This document shows, one piece after another, positions 17,051 to 26,088 of a stretch of DNA of 64,000 bases. A model generated the notes under the pieces. That model was not told the DNA's origin. It did no database searches and saw nothing but the letters and a program-made list of their open reading frames with translations. Position 1 is the first letter of the stretch. Every line of letters starts with the position of its first letter. Both the position numbers and the translations under genes were made by a program. This DNA comes from an uncultured Halomonas sp. (GTDB taxonomy: Bacteria; Pseudomonadota; Gammaproteobacteria; Pseudomonadales; Halomonadaceae): contig NZ_CANLTC010000018.1 in assembly GCF_947493865.1 (NCBI RefSeq), positions 1 through 64,000 of the forward strand, read 5' to 3'.

Positions 17051-17254
17051 TCAGTAGTGATACCGAAACTAGGCAATCAGAAGTGAGTTATCCGTGACCT
17101 TGTAGACGATGCGGTGTTCATCATTGATGCGCGCGACCAGTAGCCTGCCAAGCCGTGCTTGAGCGGTTCCGGCTTGTCGGCGCCTTCGAAGGGCGAGTGC
17201 TTCTTGGTGGGGCCGCAGATAGGCGGTTTCCTGCAGGGCTTCGTAGTTTTCCAG
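17051..17254 (-). pseudogene. Collapsed YefM-YoeB toxin-antitoxin remnant
   Basis: Minus-strand reading near 17254 gives LENYEALQETAYLRP, the C-terminal end of a YefM/Phd antitoxin. In another frame it then gives PFEGADKPEPLKHGLAGYWSR, the hallmark of a YoeB toxin. After YWSR the frame shifts (one base missing) into INDEHRIVYKVTDNSLLIA, then a TAG, then FRYHY and a final stop at 17051. The antitoxin body and the toxin N-terminus are deleted. It abuts the 3' end of sbcC. It is non-functional. Confidence 0.8.
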
Positions 17255-17263
17255 TCAGGGGCT

Positions 17264-20200
17264 TCAGACACTCACCAACCTCGCCCGACTGGTCCCATTC
17301 CCCATCGGTTCCACCTGGATCTGCACCGGTATCCGCTCGTGCATTTCCTGCACGTGGGAGATCACCCCGACGCGGCGGCCCTGGGCTTGCAGACCATCCA
17401 ACGCCTCCATGGCCAGCGCCAGGGATTGGGGGTCGAGGCTGCCGAAGCCTTCGTCGATGAATAGCGATTCGATGGCGAGTTGGCCGGATGCCATGGAGGC
17501 GAGCCCCAGGGCCAGGGCCAATGAGACCAGGAAGGTCTCGCCGCCGGAGAGCGAATGCACGGAGCGGCGTTCGTCGCCCATGTCTCGGTCCATCACCAGC
17601 AGGCCGAGTTCGCTGCCGCCGCGCTCAAGACGATAACGGCGGGTCAGGCCGGTGAGGTGAGCGTTGGCTTCTTCCAGCAGGCGCTCCAGGTTCCAGGCCT
17701 GGGCGATGCGCCGGAAGGTCTTGCCATCGGCGGCGCCGATCAGCTCGCTGATCTGCCCCCAGCGGCGCTGTTCGGCTCTGGCGGTCTCCCGTTCGGCCTG
17801 CCCCTGGCGCTGACGGTCCCGGCGGCGGTCGTCGTCGCGCAGGGCGTGAACGGCGTCATCACGAGTCTGCTGGGCGGCCTCCAGCCGCGGGGCGAGGGCG
17901 TCTCGCTCGCCGGCTAACGCTGCCCGGCGGCGCTGGATCTCGGCTTCCACGTCATCCGCAAGCAGCGTTTCGTCGTCTTTTCCTTTCGCACCTTCCTCGT
18001 CTTTCTCATCTTCTCCACCTGAGGCCAGACCCTGGCCGCGGCGGTGGGCGATCAACGCCTGGCGGCGTTCGGCCAGGCTGGCTTCGCTGCGCTGGCGTGC
18101 CTCCTCGGCATCAAGCAGCTGTCGTTCCTGGCGCTCGGCCTCGTCTTCCGACTGGGCCAGCAGCCTGTGCAGAGTGGAGTCGTCCAGCGCCGGATGGGCC
18201 TGGCGCCACACGGCCAGTTCCCGGTCCAGGGTGTCGCGTTCCTGTTGGAGTCGGGCGATCTGCTCCGCTTCATGGCTCGCCTGCTGGGTGAGCTGCTCCC
18301 GTTTGCGGTTGGCCTCGTGAAGCCGCTCCAGGGCGCTGTCTCGCGCCTGGCGGGCGGATTCCTGATGGGCATCGAGTTGCTGTTGCCAGGCGTCCGGGGT
18401 GGGGTGTTCGCCTAGCAGGCCTGTAAGCCGATGGTCGGCCTCGTCGTGATCCCGGCGCAGGGGCGGCAGCGCCTCGGCCAGGGTCGCCAACTCCTGCTCG
18501 ACGCTGACCCGCTGGGTCTCCAACTGGGCAAGTTCCAGCTCGCCCTGGTGCAACGCTTCCTCGAGCGGGGCCAGTTCGGTCTCGGCGCGGGCCAGTGCCT
18601 GCAAGGCCTGTTCATGATGCACTCGCGTGGCGTCGCTTGCCTGGCGCTGGTGCATCAGCCAGGTGTCGCGCTCGGCGGCGTCGATGGCGGCCAGCTCGGC
18701 ATGCAATGGATGGTCGGCGAGGGCCTGGCGAGCGCCGGCCAGGCGCTGCTCGGTGTGCTGCAGGTCCTGTCGATGCTGGGCCAGCGCGGCCTCGAGGGCG
18801 CGGTACTGGCCGAGAAGATCGTCACGCGCCTGCTGGGCTTGGTCGCGTTCCTGGCGAGCCTCGTCGAGCTGGCGATCCTCCTCAATCTGCTGGGCCTTGA
18901 GCTGGGCGGCTTCTGGCGTCTCGGGCGGATGGTGACGCCAGGGGTGGTCGAGGCCGCCGCACACCGGGCAGGGCTCGCCTTCCTCAAGACTCTCACGCAG
19001 CCTCACTACGCTCTCGCTGCGCACGGCGCGGTTGCGTTCGACGACATCGCGCACCGTACGGTAGCAGCGCTCCTGGTCGTCCAGGCGCTGCCGGGCGGTC
19101 TTGCCTTGTTCGACAAGGGCCTCCTTGCGTTGCTCGTCCTCGTCCAGACGACGGGCCAGCATCTGGTGGGCCTGGTCGGCACGCCAGTCCTCCTGCCAGC
19201 GGCTTTCCAGCTCACCCAGCGCTAGATGGCGCCTCGCGGCTCGGTCGTGATCCTGCTGGGCCGACTGGCGGGCGCTCTCCGGCCGGTCGTGATCGCCCAG
19301 GAGCTGTTGCAGGGTGGCGCGCAATTCGTCGCGCCGGCGCTCGAGTTCGCGCTGCTGGTCCTCGGCCTGCCGACGCTGTTCGGCGAGTTGGCCGGCCTGG
19401 TGCTGGCGTTGCTGATGGTTCGTCTCGAGATCCGCCAGCCGATGCACGAGGGTGGCCAGCCGCTGGGCCTGTTCCCGGGCCTGGCGCAGGTCGGGCTCGG
19501 CGTCTTGGCGTGCCTGGCTGGCTTCACGCAATGTCTGTTCGGCTTGATCCCGCTGCTCGGTGGCGGCCCGGTGCGTGGCCGTGGCGTCTTCCTGCGCCTT
19601 GAGCGTGTCGCCGTGGTTAGTCTCGAGACGTGCGATCTCGGTGGGCAGCTCGGTCTGGCGCCTCAGGCGATGGCGCTGGGGGGCGAGCAGACGTCGCCAT
19701 TCACGGTCGGTCCGGGCATCCGCCAGGCGATGCCAGCGGGACTCGGCATCCTGTTGTTGCTGGCGCCCTTCGGCATAAGCCCGGCGTAGCGTTTCATCCG
19801 TGGCGTGCCACTGCCGGCGGGCTTCCAGGTGCTTGGCTTGCTGCTGGATGGCGTCCAGCTCACGCTGGGCGGCCTCGGCGCTGCGTTTCAGTTCGGCGCG
19901 GGCCTCGGGCTCGGCGGGCAGGTCGTCGGCAAGCCGGGCTTCCAAGGCATCGAGGCGTTTTCTCGCCTCGCTGGCGCGGCGGTAGGCAGCCTTGGAGATC
20001 TCGGAGTATTCGGCGGTGTCGGTGAGCTTCTCCAGCAGTTCGCTGCGCTCGTTGTCGTCGGCCTTGAGGAAGGCGGCGAACTCGCTCTGGGCCAGCAGCA
20101 CTGCTCGGGTGAATTGATCGAAGGAGAGACCCAGCCGCTCGACCAGCAGGCGGTCGAACTCCTTCTTCTGGGTGGTCAGCAGGCGCTCGTCTTCCAGATC

Positions 20201-20602
20201 ATGTAGTGACTGCTCCACCGCCTGCAGCTTGCCCTCGGCCTTGTTGCGGGCGCGGCGCACCGCCCAACGGGCCCGGTAGCGGCGCCCGTCGCGGCCGAGG
20301 AAATCGACCTCGGCATAGCCGCTGGCCGTGCCCCGGCGCAGCAGGGTGCGGGGGTCGGCGGTGGTCAGCTTCTCGTGGCCCACGTCGGGAAGCTGGGAAT
20401 CGCGCACCGGGGCATGGCGTAGCCGTGGGGTGCTGCCGTAGAGCGCCAGACAGAGGGCGTCGAGCAGGGTGCTCTTGCCGGCGCCGGTGGGGCCGGTGAT
20501 GGCGAACAGGCCGGCGTCGCGCAGCGGGGCTTCGGTAAAGTCGAGGTCGATGGGGCCGGGCAGCGAGGCCAGATTGGCCAGGCGCAGGATGAGAATCTTC
20601 AT
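17264..20602 (-). CDS. sbcC: SbcC, ATPase subunit of the SbcCD nuclease
   Basis: 1112 aa, an SMC-like protein. The N-terminus has Walker A GPTGAGKST (about residues 37-45); two long Gln/Arg/Glu-rich coiled coils flank the zinc hook CPVCGG near residue 545. The C-terminal ATPase half has signature LSGGETFLVSLALALGLA and Walker B SLFIDEGFGSLDPQS. With SbcD it cleaves hairpins and protein-blocked DNA ends. Its start overlaps the sbcD stop by four bases. Length is slightly above E. coli SbcC. An acidic Lys/Glu-rich insert (GGEDEKDEEGAKGKDDE) breaks the second coiled coil. Confidence 0.93.
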   Translation of the reverse strand: MKILILRLANLASLPGPIDLDFTEAPLRDAGLFAITGPTGAGKSTLLDALCLALYGSTPRLRHAPVRDSQLPDVGHEKLTTADPRTLLRRGTASGYAEVDFLGRDGRRYRARWAVRRARNKAEGKLQAVEQSLHDLEDERLLTTQKKEFDRLLVERLGLSFDQFTRAVLLAQSEFAAFLKADDNERSELLEKLTDTAEYSEISKAAYRRASEARKRLDALEARLADDLPAEPEARAELKRSAEAAQRELDAIQQQAKHLEARRQWHATDETLRRAYAEGRQQQQDAESRWHRLADARTDREWRRLLAPQRHRLRRQTELPTEIARLETNHGDTLKAQEDATATHRAATEQRDQAEQTLREASQARQDAEPDLRQAREQAQRLATLVHRLADLETNHQQRQHQAGQLAEQRRQAEDQQRELERRRDELRATLQQLLGDHDRPESARQSAQQDHDRAARRHLALGELESRWQEDWRADQAHQMLARRLDEDEQRKEALVEQGKTARQRLDDQERCYRTVRDVVERNRAVRSESVVRLRESLEEGEPCPVCGGLDHPWRHHPPETPEAAQLKAQQIEEDRQLDEARQERDQAQQARDDLLGQYRALEAALAQHRQDLQHTEQRLAGARQALADHPLHAELAAIDAAERDTWLMHQRQASDATRVHHEQALQALARAETELAPLEEALHQGELELAQLETQRVSVEQELATLAEALPPLRRDHDEADHRLTGLLGEHPTPDAWQQQLDAHQESARQARDSALERLHEANRKREQLTQQASHEAEQIARLQQERDTLDRELAVWRQAHPALDDSTLHRLLAQSEDEAERQERQLLDAEEARQRSEASLAERRQALIAHRRGQGLASGGEDEKDEEGAKGKDDETLLADDVEAEIQRRRAALAGERDALAPRLEAAQQTRDDAVHALRDDDRRRDRQRQGQAERETARAEQRRWGQISELIGAADGKTFRRIAQAWNLERLLEEANAHLTGLTRRYRLERGGSELGLLVMDRDMGDERRSVHSLSGGETFLVSLALALGLASMASGQLAIESLFIDEGFGSLDPQSLALAMEALDGLQAQGRRVGVISHVQEMHERIPVQIQVEPMGNGTSRARLVSV

Positions 20603-21864
20603 GCGCCGGCCTCCTCACCCTGGGCGTCCAGGACGTCCTGGCGCAGCCGGTCGAAGTCGGCCAGCACGGCGTCCTCCGGGGGCGTTCCCCAGCGGGCTTC
20701 CCAGGTGCGGGCGAAGAGGGCGCGCGGGCCGATGTCCTCGAGGCGTTCGCTGGCGCCGGGTCGTTGGGTCTCGGTCTCGGGAAGCCGGCGCTTGAGGCGC
20801 AGCAGGCGCAGGGCCTTGCCGTTGAGTGCGGCCTCGACGCGGGCGCGCAGGTCGGGCACCGGCGCGTCGAGCATCACGCTGACCTCCAGCCAGGGCCAGC
20901 GTTCCTGAGGTAGCGCTGGGTCGTGGTTCAGAGCGGCAAGTTCCGTCTCGATTGCTTCCAGGGGCGCAGGGCCGAGTCGCTGCATGGCCACCGGGCGCGG
21001 CACGGGCAGCGCCTCGATGCCGGCCAGTCGCTCGCCCTCGAGGGTCACTTCGAGCACCTGATGGGGATAGGCCGCCTCGCTGAAGTCCATGGGCAGGGGG
21101 CTGCCGCTGTAACGGATGCGCTCCTCGCCGACGCGCTGGGCGCGGTGCAGGTGGCCGAGGGCCACGTAGGCGATATCCTCGGGAAACAGCGTTGCGGAGA
21201 TCGATTCCTCGCCGCCGATGACGATGGGGCGCTCGCTGTCCTCGGAGACCGCCGCGCCGCGCAGGTGGGCATGGCTCATCGCCACCAGGGCCTGGCCAGG
21301 GCTGCGCTGCTTGCGCGCCGCTTCGATGAGTTGTTCGTGGACTCGCGAGATACCGCTCACATAGTCGTTGCGGTGGTCGGTGCCCTGGGCAGTTGTCTCG
21401 GTACCGCCTCGGCCGGTGACCTCCGCCGGACGCAGGAAGGGCAGGGCCAGGCACCAGGCGCGGGTCTCGCCCTGATCATCGTGAAGCGGAATCAGCAGGC
21501 GCTCGGCGTCCAGTTGGCCGTCGTCGCGCCACTGCACCCGTCCTCGGGCATGGGCGTTCAGGCGTTGCATCAAGGGGGCCGGCAGCTCGATACGGTTGCC
21601 GCTGTCATGATTGCCGGCGATCATCACGATCTCGAGCCGCGGCAGGTGTTCATGCGCGCGCACGATGAAGTCGTAAAACAGCTCCTGGGCGCGCAGAGAC
21701 GGATTGACCACATCGAAGATATCGCCGGCGATCAGCAGCGCATCCGGCTGGCGGGCGGCGAGCGTCTCGAGTAGCCAGTCGAGAAAGGCGCGATGTTCGA
21801 CATGGCGCTCCTGGCCATGAAAGGTCTGGCCGAGATGCCAGTCGGCGGTATGAAAAAACTTCAC
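20599..21864 (-). CDS. sbcD: SbcD, nuclease subunit of SbcCD
   Basis: 421 aa. Metallophosphoesterase motifs appear in order: ADWHLGQ (about 7-13), AGDIFD (about 46-51), GNHDSGNR (about 83-90), SHAHL and GHLHRAQ. Two Mn ions bound by these residues drive the 3'-5' exonuclease and endonuclease activity. It is the first gene of the sbcDC operon, overlapping sbcC by four bases. The C-terminal capping domain is a little divergent, as is usual. Confidence 0.92.
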   Translation of the reverse strand: MKFFHTADWHLGQTFHGQERHVEHRAFLDWLLETLAARQPDALLIAGDIFDVVNPSLRAQELFYDFIVRAHEHLPRLEIVMIAGNHDSGNRIELPAPLMQRLNAHARGRVQWRDDGQLDAERLLIPLHDDQGETRAWCLALPFLRPAEVTGRGGTETTAQGTDHRNDYVSGISRVHEQLIEAARKQRSPGQALVAMSHAHLRGAAVSEDSERPIVIGGEESISATLFPEDIAYVALGHLHRAQRVGEERIRYSGSPLPMDFSEAAYPHQVLEVTLEGERLAGIEALPVPRPVAMQRLGPAPLEAIETELAALNHDPALPQERWPWLEVSVMLDAPVPDLRARVEAALNGKALRLLRLKRRLPETETQRPGASERLEDIGPRALFARTWEARWGTPPEDAVLADFDRLRQDVLDAQGEEAGA

Positions 21865-21952
21865 GTCTTGCTCCTGCAGCGAGGCGCTAGTGTAAAGCTT
21901 GAAGTACAGTCACGCTAACCCGAAGCCCAACGAAAACAGTAAGGAGTCATTC

Positions 21953-22360
21953 ATGCTAGAAGGTCTTTTCGGGGGCAAGCGCCCGAGGGATATTGGCGTG
22001 CACCAAGGGCGCTTGAAAGCGTGCCCAAAGACACCCAATTGCGTATGCAGCCAGGCAGATGACGACAAGCATCATATTGCGCCCCTGACGTCGTCGCATT
22101 TGAAGGGTGCCGCCTTGATCGAACGGTTAGCCGAGATCGTGGCCTCCTGGGAGCGAACCGACATCGTGACCCGACGCGGGGATTATCTCCACGCCGAATG
22201 CCGCTCTAAAATGATGGGGTTCACCGATGACCTGGAGTGTTTCTGGAGCGAAGATGAGCAGGTGTGTCATGTGCGCAGCGCCTCGCGCCTGGGCAAGAGT
22301 GATTTTGGCAAGAATCGTGAGCGGGTGGAGCAGTTGCGCAGCGACTTGAAGGCTGGCTGA
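21953..22360 (+). CDS. DUF1499 family protein
   Basis: 135 aa. The conserved family core CPKTPNCVCS (about 24-33) is followed by DYLHAECRSKMMGFTDDLECFW. DUF1499 proteins are widespread and uncharacterised; some carry membrane segments, but this one is soluble and has no signal peptide. I chose the ATG at 21953 because AAGGAG lies seven bases upstream. It is followed 28 bp later by endonuclease V on the same strand, so the two may be co-transcribed. Confidence 0.8.
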   Translation: MLEGLFGGKRPRDIGVHQGRLKACPKTPNCVCSQADDDKHHIAPLTSSHLKGAALIERLAEIVASWERTDIVTRRGDYLHAECRSKMMGFTDDLECFWSEDEQVCHVRSASRLGKSDFGKNRERVEQLRSDLKAG

Positions 22361-22388
22361 ACTCACGAGCAACATTGCAAGGAATGAC

Positions 22389-23150
22389 ATGGCTGAACTA
22401 CACGAATGGAATCTGGAGCCGCAAGCGGCCATCGAATTGCAGAAAACCCTGGCACCCCGGGTCGAGCGGCATGATCGACTGGGGCCGCCGGAGGAAATCA
22501 AGCGCATCGCGGGGGTGGATATCGGCTTCGAGGATGGCGGCGAAACCACCCGAGCCGCGGTGGTGCTGCTCGATTGGCCGAGCCTTGAACCCATTGAAGA
22601 GATCGTGCATCGCGAGCCCACCCGGATGCCCTATATTCCCGGCCTGTTGTCGTTTCGGGAAATTCCCGCTGCTTTGGGGGCGTTTGAGCGCCTGAGCGAG
22701 CGACCGGACCTGGTCATGGTGGATGGCCAGGGCATCGCTCATCCACGCCGCCTGGGTGTGGCTTCGCATTTGGGCTTGTGGCTCGATCTGCCGACCCTGG
22801 GCGTGGCCAAGAAACGCCTGTGCGGCAAGCACGGCGAGGTGCCGCCGGGGCGCGGTGAATGGACGCCCTTGACGGATCGCCGCCGAAAAGAGGACCCGGA
22901 GGATGCGCGGGTCGACGACGGTGGCCGGGTGATCATCGGCGCCATGTTGCGCAGTCGTGAGGGCGTCAAGCCGGTGATCGTCTCCACGGGGCATCGAGTG
23001 AGTCAGGCCACGGCGCTGGAGTGGGCCATTGCCTGCCTGGGGCGTACCAAGTTGCCTGAGCCGACACGTCTGGCGGATCGCTTGGCTTCGCGTCGCGGCA
23101 AGGCGTTTGAGAGCGAAAGACGCCAGGGTGAGCTGGGTATCGATGGCTGA
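22389..23150 (+). CDS. nfi: Endonuclease V (deoxyinosine 3' endonuclease)
   Basis: 253 aa. Family motifs include RIAGVDIGFEDG (catalytic Asp), YIPGLLSFREIP (the strand-separating wedge PYIPG) and MVDGQGIAHPRRLGVASHLG with the catalytic Asp. It cuts DNA at the second bond 3' to deoxyinosine, repairing deaminated adenine. The protein is slightly longer than the roughly 225-residue norm because of a charged C-terminal tail (RRGKAFESERRQGELGIDG). A strong bidirectional hairpin follows. Confidence 0.92.
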   Translation: MAELHEWNLEPQAAIELQKTLAPRVERHDRLGPPEEIKRIAGVDIGFEDGGETTRAAVVLLDWPSLEPIEEIVHREPTRMPYIPGLLSFREIPAALGAFERLSERPDLVMVDGQGIAHPRRLGVASHLGLWLDLPTLGVAKKRLCGKHGEVPPGRGEWTPLTDRRRKEDPEDARVDDGGRVIIGAMLRSREGVKPVIVSTGHRVSQATALEWAIACLGRTKLPEPTRLADRLASRRGKAFESERRQGELGIDG

Positions 23151-23205
23151 ACAGGCAGCTGGTTACGCTTGGCGCTTGGGATCGCCGTATTTAAACACGC
23201 TATAA

Positions 23206-23236
23206 AAAGCCGCCGCTCGAGATGAGCGGCGGCTTT
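23206..23236. terminator. Bidirectional terminator between nfi and phasin genes
   Basis: Thirteen-base perfect arms (23206-23218 and 23224-23236) around a five-base loop. Minus-strand RNA ends in a run of U's (TTTTTATA), plus-strand RNA in CTTTCG. It serves both convergent genes, best for the phasin. Confidence 0.85.
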
Positions 23237-23280
23237 CGAATTACCCTGGTACGTTGGCTAACTCAGCCGACGTGGGGTAT

Positions 23281-23751
23281 TTACTTCTTGGAAGCAGATT
23301 TGGCGTCTTGAGTGGCTTTATCGGCTTCCTTTTCACCTTCTTTAGTGACTTCTTGCAGTTTCTGCTGACCGCGCTCCATGTTCTGCTGGGCGGCTTCCTG
23401 GCCGCGCTGCATGGCGTCCTGAGTCAGTTCCTGGCTTTGCTGCATGAACTCCTGGTTGATGGAGCTGACTTTTTCCATATCAGACTTCATCTGCTCGCCG
23501 ACTTTCTTGGCGGCTTCCTGCTGCTCTTCCATGTAGCTGCGCAGGTCTTCAGAATTCCTTACCTCGAGAGCGGAGCGCATCTGGCGGAATCCAATCTCGG
23601 AATAGGTGTCGAACGCTTCACGCTGCACGTTGGTCAATTTCTGTGTGTAATCGAGCATTTTACCGGCAATGGAGCGACCCGGGCCTGCGAAGACGGAGGC
23701 AAACTGCTGCTGGGCTTGTTCAACATTCTGATTTGCATTCGTATTAGCCAT
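23281..23751 (-). CDS. Phasin family protein (PHA granule-associated)
   Basis: 156 aa, Gln/Glu/Lys-rich and almost wholly helical, with no Cys or Trp. The phasin core is visible as LDYTQKLTNVQREAFDTYSEIGFRQ and LRSYMEEQQEAAKKVGEQMK. The C-terminal half is a long amphipathic helix with QQSQELTQDAMQRGQEA repeats and a Lys/Ala tail. Phasins coat polyhydroxyalkanoate granules, a common storage polymer in this family. It is a single gene with its own terminator. Confidence 0.85.
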   Translation of the reverse strand: MANTNANQNVEQAQQQFASVFAGPGRSIAGKMLDYTQKLTNVQREAFDTYSEIGFRQMRSALEVRNSEDLRSYMEEQQEAAKKVGEQMKSDMEKVSSINQEFMQQSQELTQDAMQRGQEAAQQNMERGQQKLQEVTKEGEKEADKATQDAKSASKK

Positions 23752-24001
23752 GTAACACTCCTTAAAAGATGGTCAAGCAATCGGATTGATCAAGAACTGC
23801 TCTTTTGATGCAGTGCACCATAACCACAGCGTAGTGTTGCCCGGGATAGCATGTCTACTAAATAGACATAAATTTGCCTCCGCTTTTAAAAATTCACTCT
23901 GATGGGATGAGACGTGTAGCCCATACTGATTAAACCATTCTTTTTTCATGATGCTTTAGTACGGGCATCATTAGCACAATCGTCGCTTGTTCAAGCAGGC
24001 C

Positions 24002-24146
24002 TAGGCTTCGTCTGAAAAGTCAGCGAGCGAAGTCTAGACAAGGCAAAAATTGGCGAAAGAGCGGAGTTTACGCAGTGTAAATGAGTATCTTGAGCCAATT
24101 TTTAACGCCGTATAGTCGAGCGCAGGTACTTTTCGGATAAAGCCTA
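24002..24146 (+). mobile_element. MITE-like element A (145 bp)
   Basis: Imperfect terminal inverted repeats: TAGGCTTCGTCTGAAAAGT on the left and the complement of TAGGCTTTATCCGAAAAGT on the right. Inside, further inverted segments (GGCAAAAATTGGC with GCCAATTTTTAACGCC) would fold the element into a long hairpin. TA lies at both ends, consistent with a TA target duplication. No coding capacity. Its right TA is also the left TA of element B. Confidence 0.65.
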
Positions 24147-24413
24147 GGGCCTGTTGACGTTTCATTCACGGCCGCGCTGGCGCCAGTTTTTATTCGGGGC
24201 AAGGCAGGAGGAGAGAAATTTGGTTATTCCAAATGAACGACGACTAACGCAGCAGCGGATAAAAACTGGCCCAGCCCTTCGGGTTGCGCAGCAAAAAGCG
24301 CCATTCTGCGTTGCGAAACGTGAAAAGGGAATAACCCTTCCCTGCGCTTCGCGCCTTGACTGACACTTTTTGATGCAGCAACGCGGTTCGCGATGAAACG
24401 TCAACAGGCCCTA
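24145..24413 (+). mobile_element. MITE-like element B, copy 1 (269 bp)
   Basis: Terminal inverted repeats of 19 bp (GGGCCTGTTGACGTTTCAT and its exact complement) flanked by TA on both sides. It matches the copies at 30070-30338 and 37664-37932 almost base for base and has the same length. An internal inverted pair (CCAGTTTTTAT and ATAAAAACTGG) adds secondary structure. There is no transposase, so it was presumably moved in trans by a TA-targeting IS (IS630 or IS5/IS427-like). Its right edge supplies the stop codon of the aldo/keto reductase. Confidence 0.82.
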
Positions 24414-25301
24414 GACAATATCTAGCGGTGTCTTGCGCCGAGGCGCGGGAAAGGCCGCGTCGAGACGCGCGATTGCGTCGTCGCTCAGCGTGAGCGACAG
24501 TGCCGCGGCGTTCTGTTCCACGTGGTCCGGCTGTACCGCCTTGGGAATGGCGATGATGTCGCGCTTGCCATCGATCGGGCGAATCGCCCAGGCCAGCAGT
24601 ACCTGAGCGGCGCTGACGTTCGACTCCTCCGCGATGGCATTGACCTCGGAATCGCCAAGCAGCTCCCGACGCAGGCTTCCACCCTGGGCGATGGGGCAGT
24701 AGGCCATGGTGGGGATGCCGTGCTGGCGCTGCCAGGGCAGCAGGCTATGCTCGATACCCCGAGAGCCAAGATGATAGAGCACCTGATTGACGGCGCAGTG
24801 CTCACCGGCGGGAATATCGGTGAACGCCTGAATGTCGTCGATATCGAAATTGGAGACGCCAAAGCGTTTGATCTTGCCCTGCGCTTGCAAGCGCTCGAAG
24901 GCCTCCAGGGTTTCTTCCAGGGGAATGCTGCCGGGCCAATGCAGCAGATACAGGTCAAGATGATCGGTCTTGAGCCGCTTGAGGCTCTGTTCGCAGGCGT
25001 TAATGGCACTGTCGCGTCCGGCGTTCCAGGGGTAGACCTTGGAGACCAGAAAAGCCTGATCGCGGCGATCCTTGAGCGCCTGGCCCACGACTTTCTCGGC
25101 GCCACCATCGGCATACATCTCGGCGGTGTCGATCAGCGCCAAGCCACGCTCGAGACCCTGCTGCAGAGCGCGAATTTCCTCTTTCGGGGTTGCTCGTCCT
25201 TCTCCCATGTACCAGGTACCCTGACCAATGGCGGGAAGGTCGATGGCAGGTTGGTCGCCTTGGGCTGCGAGGGTGACAATAGGCGTATCGTGGCGTGACA
25301 T
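24411..25301 (-). CDS. Aldo/keto reductase
   Basis: 296 aa (beta/alpha)8 NADPH-dependent reductase. Signatures: LIDTAEMYADGGAEKVVGQAL (catalytic Asp, Tyr), LVSKVYPWNAGRD (catalytic Lys), LDLYLLHWPGSIPLEETL (His) and RFGVSNFDI. The C-terminus has DIIAIPKAVQPDHVEQNAAA for NADPH binding. Physiological carbonyl substrate unknown; closest in style to the YeaE/methylglyoxal reductase group. The start at 25301 has GGAG upstream. Its TAG stop uses the TA and first G of MITE B, so the last codons may have been altered by insertion. Confidence 0.88.
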   Translation of the reverse strand: MSRHDTPIVTLAAQGDQPAIDLPAIGQGTWYMGEGRATPKEEIRALQQGLERGLALIDTAEMYADGGAEKVVGQALKDRRDQAFLVSKVYPWNAGRDSAINACEQSLKRLKTDHLDLYLLHWPGSIPLEETLEAFERLQAQGKIKRFGVSNFDIDDIQAFTDIPAGEHCAVNQVLYHLGSRGIEHSLLPWQRQHGIPTMAYCPIAQGGSLRRELLGDSEVNAIAEESNVSAAQVLLAWAIRPIDGKRDIIAIPKAVQPDHVEQNAAALSLTLSDDAIARLDAAFPAPRRKTPLDIV

Positions 25302-25390
25302 GAGCGGCTCCAAACAGGCCCTAGTGTATTCCTCCACTATACTCTCCGTATCTTTGCACTTCCGGCTCTTTACGTTCTACGGGATACTCC

Positions 25391-25945
25391 ATGACCAATG
25401 ATGCTGTTTGCCTGAATCAGACCCAAGCCTGGGTCGAGGGCTTCGTGGTGGCTCACGATATCTGCCCCTTTGCCCGGCGAGAGATGGAGCGCGGTAGCAT
25501 CCGCTATGAGGCAACGAGCGCTCGGTCCGTTGAGTCCGCGTTGCTGACGTTGATCGAGGCGTGTCGGCGTCTCGACGAAGATTCGAGTATCGAGACCACC
25601 GTTCTGGTGCTGACCGACGGGGTCGAGGATTTCGATGACTATCTGGATATGCTGGGGCTGGCGGAAGCGCTGTTGGAGGACCAAGGTTACGAGGGCATCT
25701 ATCAGCTGGCAAGCTTCCATCCGGACTACTGCTTTCACGGCGTGGAAGAGAACGACCCTGCCAACTACACCAACCGCTCTCCTTGGCCCATGCTGCATCT
25801 GCTGCGGGAAGCGAGTATCGAGCGCGCTCTGGCGGGCTTTGCTCATCCGGAACGGATTCCCGAGCGCAATGTCACGCTATTGCGGGAAAGGGGCAATGAA
25901 CGTCTCGCCGCCTGGATTGCGAACCCTCGGCCCTTGAAGTCCTGA
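25391..25945 (+). CDS. DUF1415 family protein
   Basis: 184 aa. Conserved features are AWVEGFVVAHDICPFARRE near the start, a DFDDYLDMLGLAEALL helix, and LASFHPDYCFHGVEENDPANYTNRSPWPMLHLLRE in the middle. The family is widespread in proteobacteria and uncharacterised; its invariant CPFA and FHP/YCF residues suggest a metal or redox site. No signal peptide. It is divergent from the aldo/keto reductase and not obviously in an operon. Confidence 0.82.
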   Translation: MTNDAVCLNQTQAWVEGFVVAHDICPFARREMERGSIRYEATSARSVESALLTLIEACRRLDEDSSIETTVLVLTDGVEDFDDYLDMLGLAEALLEDQGYEGIYQLASFHPDYCFHGVEENDPANYTNRSPWPMLHLLREASIERALAGFAHPERIPERNVTLLRERGNERLAAWIANPRPLKS

Positions 25946-26088
25946 AATCGAGAGCCATAAAGAGTAATGGGCAGATAGCGGATGCATGTTGCCCAAGGAT
26001 ACAAGGCCGAAAGACGTACTATCGTCTACAGTGTCTAGTCAGTGAGATGACTGTTTGATCATCCACTTTACTCGCGAAAGGAGACGTC

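Noticed and set aside
18000-20000. Long open frames opposite and beside sbcC and sbcD
   Set aside because: They are shadows of a GC-rich, repetitive coiled-coil gene and show no domain of their own.
24154-24404. Short frames inside the MITE copies (69-80 codons on both strands)
   Set aside because: They span the whole inverted-repeat element, are the same in all copies on both strands and match no transposase; they reflect the repeat, not genes.
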